From Candidatus Amesbacteria bacterium (GTDB lineage Bacteria; Patescibacteriota; Microgenomatia; CAZETR01; Amesbacteraceae): DNA of 48,524 nucleotides. Both the position numbers and the translations under genes were made by a program. Positions 16,108-22,149 of the stretch are shown piece after piece. Location: contig DAHXMV010000008.1 in NCBI GenBank assembly GCA_027371535.1, positions 1 to 48,524 on the forward strand, in the 5' to 3' direction. A model generated the notes under the pieces. That model was not told the origin of the DNA and made no database searches. It saw nothing but the letters and a program-made list of their open reading frames with translations. Every line of letters starts with the position of its first letter. Position 1 is the stretch's first letter.

Positions 16108-17424
16108 TCAGGGTACCGGAAACTTCTCACTCCACATCTTTACCTCACCCCGGATCCTGGTTAACACCTCGTCGGTTTTAACCGCCTCTTTAAATCTCTT
16201 CCTGGCTGCCTGGTCTGTCTCCCGGTCCGGGTTGCCGATATTTTTAAAATCGCCCGCTGTCATCTCCCGGCATCTCTCTATCGCCCCATTCAGCCATTTG
16301 GCGATCCGCTCCATTTCCTTTTCCTTCATCCCCCTGGTCGTCACCGCCGGTGTCCCCAGTCTCAGACCGCTGGGATAATAGGCCGACCTCTTCTCTCCGG
16401 GGATTGTTTGCCTGTTGGCAACGAGCCCCGCCCCTTCCAGCCCCCAGGCCGCCGTCCAGCCGTCAATGCCTTTATTTTCCAAATTAATCCAGATCATGTG
16501 GTTTTGTGTCCCGCCGCCGATTAATTCATAATTCATAATTTTTAAACCCTCCGCCAGCTTCCGGGCATTTAATACTATTTGATTTGCATAAACTTTAAAT
16601 TCCGGGTCGGCCGCCTCATCCAAAGCCATCCCCAAAGCCGCCACATTTTCCATGTGCGGTCCGCCCTGAATTCCCGGGAAGACTGCCTTATTTATCTTAT
16701 TCTCTAATTCCTGATCCTTATTCCTTCCTTTCTCTGTTACCATTATCATCGCCCCCCGCGGCCCTCTCAGCGTTTTATGGGTCGTTGTCATGATCACATC
16801 GACATATGGCACCGGCGACGGATGCGCCCCGCCTGCTACCAGCCCTCCGATGTGGGAGATATCCGCCACGAAATATGCCCCCGTCTTGTCTGCTATGTCC
16901 GCATATTTTTTCCAGTCAAAAATTTTGGTGTAACCGGTACCGCCGGACCAGATGACTTTCGGGTGAAACTTCAGGGCCAGAGCTTCCAATTCCTCCCAGT
17001 CTACCTCTCCCGAACCGGTTAAATGGTAATATTGGGGCCGGCGGTATTCGCTGGTAATACTGGCTTCTTGTCCCATCGACAAATGGCCGCCTGTAGACAA
17101 ATGTTGTGATAGTTGGATATCTTCTTTATTCATTAAGGCTTTGAGAATTGCCAAGTTTGCGGGCGCCCCGGACAAAGGTTGGACATTCACAAACGGCACC
17201 CCAAAAAGTGCCTTGGCTTTTTCCTGAACCAGCCGTTCCAGTTGGTCCACAAACTCATTGCCCTGGTAATATCTTTTTCCCGGATATCCTTCCGCATACT
17301 TATTGGCAAACACACTCCCCATGGCTTCCCTGACCTTTTTACTGGCGTAATTTTCCGACGGGATCAGAGTCAGTGTCTCCGTTTGCCTTTTTTCCTCAAG
17401 CTTTACTAATTCCTCAATTTCCAC
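16108..17424 (-). CDS. glyA: Serine hydroxymethyltransferase
   Basis: About 438 residues from the GTG at 17424. An ATG at 17448 is in frame, but the -10 TATAAT lies inside that extension and points, with six bases spacing, to the GTG; the protein then begins VEIEELVKLEEKRQTETLTLIPSENY, matching the family. PLP lysine in TTTHKTLRGPRG, GYPGKRYYQGNEFVD upstream. Converts serine to glycine while making 5,10-methylene-THF, the donor for the ThyA-family enzyme encoded divergently. A heptamer array encodes KIMNYELIG near 303-311. Confidence 0.96.
   Translation of the reverse strand: MEIEELVKLEEKRQTETLTLIPSENYASKKVREAMGSVFANKYAEGYPGKRYYQGNEFVDQLERLVQEKAKALFGVPFVNVQPLSGAPANLAILKALMNKEDIQLSQHLSTGGHLSMGQEASITSEYRRPQYYHLTGSGEVDWEELEALALKFHPKVIWSGGTGYTKIFDWKKYADIADKTGAYFVADISHIGGLVAGGAHPSPVPYVDVIMTTTHKTLRGPRGAMIMVTEKGRNKDQELENKINKAVFPGIQGGPHMENVAALGMALDEAADPEFKVYANQIVLNARKLAEGLKIMNYELIGGGTQNHMIWINLENKGIDGWTAAWGLEGAGLVANRQTIPGEKRSAYYPSGLRLGTPAVTTRGMKEKEMERIAKWLNGAIERCREMTAGDFKNIGNPDRETDQAARKRFKEAVKTDEVLTRIRGEVKMWSEKFPVP
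16521..16543. repeat. Heptamer array inside glyA
   Basis: Minus-strand AATTATG units, about three copies, period 7, in frame. Confidence 0.65.
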
Positions 17425-17430
17425 TCTTCG

Positions 17431-17436
17431 ATTATA
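17431..17436 (-). promoter_or_regulatory. -10 box of glyA
   Basis: Minus-strand TATAAT, six bases ahead of the GTG at 17424; it lies only 15 bases from the divergent folA -10 box. Confidence 0.6.
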
Positions 17437-17451
17437 CCCTCTTCCCATGTC

Positions 17452-17460
17452 TGTTAAAAT
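17452..17460 (+). promoter_or_regulatory. Extended -10 promoter of folA-thyA
   Basis: TG-T-TAAAAT with the folA ATG nine bases downstream; predicted leader about three bases. Confidence 0.6.
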
Positions 17461-17469
17461 CGATTCTTA

Positions 17470-17970
17470 ATGGAACTGTCGATCATCGTCGCTGTCGGCC
17501 ACAATAATAAAATCGGGTATGAAGGGCGATTGCCATGGCACCTGAGAACAGATATACGGCACTTCAAGGATATCACTTCAAAACACACTATTATTGCCGG
17601 CCGAAAAACACTTGAATCATTTCAAACTATCCCCTTACCAGACAGAACTAATATTGTAATAACCCGCAATAACAATTTTTCCCATCCCGGTATTCTGGTT
17701 GCCCATTCTTTCGAAGAAGCATTAAGGCTTGTACCGGGAACCGAAAATAAGGCTTATATTGTCGGCGGATTTGGCATATATGCTCAGGCTTTGGCATACG
17801 CCGACAGAATGTATTTTACCGAAGTTGATTATAACGGTCCTGCGGACACTTATTTTCCGAAATTCAATCCTCACGAATGGATAGTCACACCCCAAACCAC
17901 CCCTCCTCAGACAGAAAAGGACGAATACCCTTTTCAGTTTGTTATTTACGACCGAAAAAAAGCTGTATAA
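17470..17970 (+). CDS. folA: Dihydrofolate reductase
   Basis: 166 residues. AVGHNNKIGYEGRLPWHLRTDIRHFKD holds the catalytic acid and the PWH segment, GRKTLES and VGGFGIYAQAL bind NADPH. Regenerates THF from DHF, the by-product of methyl transfer by thymidylate-synthase-type enzymes; it is followed three bases later by the ThyA-family gene, so the two are almost certainly co-expressed. Confidence 0.96.
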   Translation: MELSIIVAVGHNNKIGYEGRLPWHLRTDIRHFKDITSKHTIIAGRKTLESFQTIPLPDRTNIVITRNNNFSHPGILVAHSFEEALRLVPGTENKAYIVGGFGIYAQALAYADRMYFTEVDYNGPADTYFPKFNPHEWIVTPQTTPPQTEKDEYPFQFVIYDRKKAV

Positions 17971-17972
17971 CC

Positions 17973-18938
17973 ATGAACGAATACCTGGATACGGTTGAAT
18001 ACGTCCTCACCTACGGAAAAGTCAAACAAGGCGCCCAAGCAGTTAAAAAAATCAGTACTTTTGAAACACCGAAAATTGTATATAACCTTGAAGAAGGATT
18101 CCCATTAATTACAACCCGTGATATGAGTAAAACTTTAAAAGCCCTTTATGGTGAACTCTTATGGATCATCTCTGGAAGCACTAACGTCAACGATTTACAT
18201 AAATCCGGTATCAGACTCTGGGATCAATGGGCCACTCCGGAAACCAGCGGAAAATTAGGTTTCACAAATGGAAATCTCGGTCCCGTCTATGGCCATGAAT
18301 TGAGAAATTATGGTGGTTCCGATCCCGATGCCCAAATTCAACCATATGGCTATGATCAGTTGTTTTATTCCCGGCCCCCGGGTCTACTTACCAGAATATC
18401 CCAAGCCCTACATCTGTCTAAAAAAGAAGGTCCGCCTCAGATAAAAGGTATTAACCAACTGGATCAGATCATCGGTATGCTAAAAAGATCCCCCGACACC
18501 GGCAGGGCTTTGATTACTTTCTGGAATCCTGGTGATGTAGAGGTAGACGGCCAGGAAAAAGTCTTTATTGCTCCTTGTATCGCCATGTTGCATTTCTTTC
18601 ACCAGGAAGGTGAATTGGGTTTACACATTTTTCAACGCAGCGCGGATTTAGGTGTTGGGGTTCCGTTTGATACCGCTGAAATGGCACTTCTTTTGTCAAT
18701 GGTTGCTCTTGAGTTGAAAATGAAACCCAAAAGATTGATCCACACTCTATCCGATGCCCATATTTATGAGGACCAGGTACCATTTATGAAAGAACTGTTA
18801 AAAAGGAATCCCCGGAGAAAACCTACTATATCTATTTCTGAAACTCCTTCCGGAACCATATATGACCACAAATTAGAGGATTTTCATTTGGAAAATTATG
18901 ATCCTTACCCGCCTATGAAAATTCCCGTCGCAACATAA
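17973..18938 (+). CDS. Thymidylate synthase-family enzyme, predicted dCMP-type
   Basis: 321 residues from the ATG at 17973; an upstream in-frame start would lie inside folA. The fold is clearly ThyA: E61 (E. coli E58) in ELLWIISGSTN, LGPVYG, nucleophile C202 in APCIAM, R222 and D225 in FQRSAD, H263/Y265 in HIYED, C-terminal IPVAT. Three key positions differ. D233 replaces N177 of E. coli, the residue that reads the O4/N3 edge of dUMP; Asp here is the hallmark of dCMP hydroxymethylase and of engineered dCMP-methylating ThyA. I203 replaces H147 after the nucleophile, and L110 replaces the usual Trp in YGxxW. One of the two phosphate arginines from the partner subunit is Gly (DTGR). There is a roughly 30-residue insertion around 120-158. 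Substrate dCMP is an inference; ordinary dUMP activity cannot be excluded. Operon with folA. Confidence 0.85.
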   Translation: MNEYLDTVEYVLTYGKVKQGAQAVKKISTFETPKIVYNLEEGFPLITTRDMSKTLKALYGELLWIISGSTNVNDLHKSGIRLWDQWATPETSGKLGFTNGNLGPVYGHELRNYGGSDPDAQIQPYGYDQLFYSRPPGLLTRISQALHLSKKEGPPQIKGINQLDQIIGMLKRSPDTGRALITFWNPGDVEVDGQEKVFIAPCIAMLHFFHQEGELGLHIFQRSADLGVGVPFDTAEMALLLSMVALELKMKPKRLIHTLSDAHIYEDQVPFMKELLKRNPRRKPTISISETPSGTIYDHKLEDFHLENYDPYPPMKIPVAT

Positions 18939-18943
18939 TTATT

Positions 18944-19393
18944 ATGTCTGAAAAACCTACTCATCAATTTGTTGACCCCAGGTATGCCAAGGGCACCGAC
19001 TATGGTAAAGTCCTGAACCAGATACAAACCGCCGGAGTCTGCCCTTTTTGTCCCGATACATTTAAATGGCACACCAAACCTATTCTCCAACGTACATTAG
19101 GATGGTTAATAACCCGCAATATGAATCCTTACGCCGGCACGCGTGAACATTTCCTGATTGTCGGAAAGAAACATGTCGAAAATATTTTGGACCTGTCCCC
19201 CCGGGACATGACTGCCATTCTGCGTTTAGCCCAGTGGGCAGTGGTGGAATATCAGCTACCGGGAGCTCTTCTGGCTATGCGCTTTGGCGACAAAGAATTC
19301 ACCGGGGCCACAGTCACCCATCTGCACGCACACCTGATAGTACCTGAAAAAATAGACGACCGGGTCACCGTCGTCAATTTCCCTATTGGCTAA
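18944..19393 (+). CDS. HIT-domain protein with CPFC motif
   Basis: 149 residues. CPFC (C33, C36) could join a zinc site; REHFLIVGKKHVENILDLSP and the triad THLHAHLIVP (HxHxH complete) identify a HIT hydrolase/transferase. It follows the ThyA-family gene by five bases and so belongs to the folA transcript. Convergent four-base overlap with the deaminase gene. Substrate unknown; a nucleotide or dinucleotide is likely from the family. Confidence 0.85.
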   Translation: MSEKPTHQFVDPRYAKGTDYGKVLNQIQTAGVCPFCPDTFKWHTKPILQRTLGWLITRNMNPYAGTREHFLIVGKKHVENILDLSPRDMTAILRLAQWAVVEYQLPGALLAMRFGDKEFTGATVTHLHAHLIVPEKIDDRVTVVNFPIG

Positions 19394-20229
19394 TCTTCAA
19401 CCCGGACAATCTCAATCTTAAACGCCCTCATGACCTCATCACTGTTCATCCAGGCCGAACCGGTCTGATAAAAACATTTGTTTATTCCGGAAAAGGCAAT
19501 CAATTTCGTACAGGTTGGACAGGGAAAGACATTTATATATATTTCAGCTCCGGAAAAATCAGTTTTCCCGCCTGCTGCCTCGGCAATGATCAACTGCTCG
19601 GCATGAATGGAAGAATAAAGTTCACTGTGAGTTCCCGCCTGGATCACATCTCTGGGATCACCATCAACATACTGAGTTTGCTCGGCTGGTACATGCCGAT
19701 TATGAGCTTTGGCCAATACCTGTCTGTCTTTTACTACTACAGCTCCCGTATGCCTCCACCAATCAGAACTCATTTCCGCCTCACCCCTTGCCAGATTCAT
19801 AATTTGCCTGTCGAATGGATCGTTACTCACCCGGTCCGGAACCACAATCATAGGTGTAGCGACATCGGATTCCTCCCATCTTAAAAATACATTTTCGAAT
19901 GTGATTTTGTTCAATTTAAAATACCTGTGAACTAATTGTCTGCTTATTTCTTCGCTGGGCAAAACGATATGCTTATTCTCCAACCGGGGTAATTTTTCCT
20001 TATCTAAAATCTCCACCTTGTCAAAAACCCCCAAAGATTCAGCCATCTTGGCAATTATTTCAGGATTAACCGCTCTGATCTCCCGGGGGAATATGGATAG
20101 CTGATTAATAAGACCCTGTCCCAAAACCCACAATTCATCTACTTCACCGCCTAATCTGTTAAACAATTCCAGATATCCTTTATGAATAACTGGTATATAT
20201 GCCACCAGATCTTTATTTTCTGCGCTCAT
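19390..20229 (-). CDS. Cytidine/dCMP deaminase-like protein with N-terminal domain
   Basis: 279 residues. The C-terminal half (about 140-279) is a zinc deaminase: H209-A-E211 and P236-C-P-T-C240 are the ligand and catalytic motifs of the dCMP/cytidine deaminase superfamily. The N-terminal half (about 8-120; YIPVIHKGYLELF, LWVLGQGLI) resembles a nucleotidyltransferase-like Rossmann domain with an HxGY in place of HxGH, but I cannot assign it. The gene overlaps the end of a cytidylyltransferase-like gene by 17 bases and faces the dCMP-type ThyA gene, making dCMP, 5-methyl-dCMP or hydroxymethyl-dCMP plausible substrates (inference). Confidence 0.8.
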   Translation of the reverse strand: MSAENKDLVAYIPVIHKGYLELFNRLGGEVDELWVLGQGLINQLSIFPREIRAVNPEIIAKMAESLGVFDKVEILDKEKLPRLENKHIVLPSEEISRQLVHRYFKLNKITFENVFLRWEESDVATPMIVVPDRVSNDPFDRQIMNLARGEAEMSSDWWRHTGAVVVKDRQVLAKAHNRHVPAEQTQYVDGDPRDVIQAGTHSELYSSIHAEQLIIAEAAGGKTDFSGAEIYINVFPCPTCTKLIAFSGINKCFYQTGSAWMNSDEVMRAFKIEIVRVED

Positions 20230-20776
20230 TTTTGCCTATTTGGTTTATCTGTGCCATATGGCCTTTTATAATTCTTTGCACCAGAAAACTGGTGGAAGTA
20301 TTTTCTGCCTGCCTGGGTAAAATTACCAGCTTATCCACATACTTTTCAATATCTGCCCTTTGTTCGGGTGGATAACTATCTTCAACAGCCACAAATACAT
20401 TTGGTCTGATCATTCTAATTAAACCATATGTCCATAGCCCCTTATCATTAACGTCTCTAATTCCCGTTATAAAATCCACACACCATAAATAGCTCAACAT
20501 CTCAACCCTCTCTTCAAAAGGCACTACAGGTCTGTATTTACCTTTATATTTTCTCACCACCTTATCCGTATCCACCCCCACCACCAGCACATCTCCTGCT
20601 TTTTTCGCTTCCATTAAGTACCTGACATGTCCTATATGCAGCATATCCCAAGTCCCTATCGTAGCCACCACTGATCTATTCAACTCAGAACGAAAAACAT
20701 TCAATATTCTGTGTAGTTTTCTGTAATCATTAATAAATTTTATACTGGATTCTGTTTCCCCGTTAAACAACCCCAT
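20213..20776 (-). CDS. Cytidylyltransferase-like nucleotidyltransferase
   Basis: 187 residues. GTWDMLHIGH at 41-50 is the HxGH signature, followed by AKKAGDVLVVGVDTDK and RPVVPFEERVEML; the C-terminal TSTSFLVQRI matches the ISSTxL motif of TagD/RfaE-like enzymes. Transfers a nucleotidyl group to a phosphorylated alcohol or sugar; substrate unknown. TATAAA lies eight bases before the ATG. Coupled to the deaminase gene by overlap. Confidence 0.85.
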   Translation of the reverse strand: MGLFNGETESSIKFINDYRKLHRILNVFRSELNRSVVATIGTWDMLHIGHVRYLMEAKKAGDVLVVGVDTDKVVRKYKGKYRPVVPFEERVEMLSYLWCVDFITGIRDVNDKGLWTYGLIRMIRPNVFVAVEDSYPPEQRADIEKYVDKLVILPRQAENTSTSFLVQRIIKGHMAQINQIGKNERRK

Positions 20777-20850
20777 AGGCGTTATTTATACCATATCTTG
20801 TCCGTAATGCTATATTTATTTCTTAACCGCCGACCGTTCGATTTTGAAAT

Positions 20851-21390
20851 TTATACCTGTTTTTCCAATTTCTTGGTGACCACCCTCCCGCCTTTCCACT
20901 GTCCTCTGTATTTGTTAGCTTTGCCCTTGATCTCATAAAACAAAATGTGTGCGATTCTGGCTCCCATTTCGATTTTTACATTGGCTTTTCCGCTGTTATA
21001 CAAAGTAAAACTTAACTTCCCTTCATAACCCGGAGCCACATTTCCGCCTGACAAAATTATCCCGCTCCTGTAGAGCGTGCTTCTGGCCCATAAATTAGCT
21101 GTCAGATTAGCAGGTAACTTAACGGATTCTATCGTTGTTACTAACACCTGAAACCCGCTTTTCAGTAAAAATACTCTGGATATTCCATCTTTATATTCCG
21201 ATACCACTTTGGCCTCTGCAGTTTTCCTTTCCTCTATCCCCAAATAAGCTTCACCTGATATTTCATACACTTGGCCCAGTCTAAGATCAAATCCGCATCC
21301 TTCAGGATTAGTCAGCTCCCTGTCGGATAAATCCGTGACCAGATTTTTTTCCTTTACCAGCTTCAGTAATTCATCTACCCCCAAAACCAT
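20851..21390 (-). CDS. dcd: dCTP deaminase/dUTPase family protein
   Basis: 179 residues. Trimeric beta-barrel family: GCGFDLRLGQVYEI, the phosphate motif WARSTLYRSG, and APGYEGKLSFTLYNSG, whose Glu matches the catalytic Glu of dCTP deaminase (PGWEG). Either converts dCTP to dUTP or hydrolyses dUTP; the PGYEG form favours dCTP deaminase. Shares one base (TAATG) with the kinase-like gene ahead, so the two are coupled. Symbol is provisional. Confidence 0.85.
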   Translation of the reverse strand: MVLGVDELLKLVKEKNLVTDLSDRELTNPEGCGFDLRLGQVYEISGEAYLGIEERKTAEAKVVSEYKDGISRVFLLKSGFQVLVTTIESVKLPANLTANLWARSTLYRSGIILSGGNVAPGYEGKLSFTLYNSGKANVKIEMGARIAHILFYEIKGKANKYRGQWKGGRVVTKKLEKQV

Positions 21391-22001
21391 TATTTCTTCA
21401 TCGTCAGTGCTAATTTAACGACCGTCCAGATCCTGCCGGCCACTGTCAGAATCGGGGCGTCCCCGCCTACCCTGATCCACCCGTATTTGTCTGCCATCTG
21501 TAGATATACCTTTCTGGCCCGATACCATTCCTCCTCATCCGACTGGTAAATATGCCCTTCACCCGGCCGCAGGTCCAGCCTTCTGGGCCCGTCAATCAAA
21601 ATTGACACGTCCGCCGGGGTGTAGTCCGAGTTAATTTCTTCCATTCTTTCCAGGGTTATCCCACGGGTAACCCCCCACACCATGCCGGTACCCACATAAT
21701 CCTCGGCCAAAACCGTCACTCCCGAGTCCAGCCATTTTCTTAAGGTAGGCTCAAATTCCAGCCGGTTTTGGGTAAACAGCTTCTGCATCTCTTCTTCCGG
21801 TAGCGGGGGTTCTTTTCTGTACACCAGTTTCTTGATTTTCTTGCCGGATTCCCCCAGCTCTATAATGGGATAAACGACTTTTTTCGTCTGCACCCGTTCT
21901 TCTTTCAGCCTCTCCATCAACAGATCCATCTGTTTGGATTTCCCCACTCCCGAGGGTCCGTAAAACGCAATCAGTAATCCCCTGCCCCACATCGTCGCCA
22001 T
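21390..22001 (-). CDS. tmk: Thymidylate kinase-like P-loop kinase, atypical DRY
   Basis: 203 residues. P-loop GPSGVGKS at 15-22; FTQNRLEF (N79, R80) matches the dTMP-contacting segment of TMP kinases; a lid region lies near 150-165. The usual DRY after the core strand is EDY (E100-D101-Y102), replacing the conserved Arg with Asp and suggesting altered base or phosphate handling. TATAAG with six bases precedes the ATG. Coupled to dcd. It could be a deoxynucleoside monophosphate kinase of different specificity; the symbol is provisional. Confidence 0.75.
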   Translation of the reverse strand: MATMWGRGLLIAFYGPSGVGKSKQMDLLMERLKEERVQTKKVVYPIIELGESGKKIKKLVYRKEPPLPEEEMQKLFTQNRLEFEPTLRKWLDSGVTVLAEDYVGTGMVWGVTRGITLERMEEINSDYTPADVSILIDGPRRLDLRPGEGHIYQSDEEEWYRARKVYLQMADKYGWIRVGGDAPILTVAGRIWTVVKLALTMKK

Positions 22002-22016
22002 CAGAACCTTATATTA

Positions 22017-22145
22017 TCACGCAAACAGAGCATATCCAAGAACGCCTATGCCCAAAATCAGCAGCACTCCTTTGCCAAATCTTTTGGCCCTTTCTGAAAA
22101 ACTATTCTTATCCGGCTGTTGTTTTATTTTATTTTCATTCTCCAT
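22017..22145 (-). CDS. 42-residue single-pass membrane protein
   Basis: Polar, Lys/Gln-rich N-terminus (MENENKIKQQPDKN) and a C-terminal membrane helix at about 27-41 (VLLILGIGVLGYALF). TG-G-TAAAAT followed by exactly six bases precedes the ATG at 22145. The stop codon lies inside the tmk promoter region. Unknown function; accepted mainly from the perfect leaderless context. Confidence 0.6.
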   Translation of the reverse strand: MENENKIKQQPDKNSFSERAKRFGKGVLLILGIGVLGYALFA

Positions 22146-22149
22146 AATT

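Noticed and set aside
17877-17972. Upstream extension of the ThyA-family gene
   Set aside because: It lies inside folA and shows no ThyA homology; the ATG at 17973 fits the family start.
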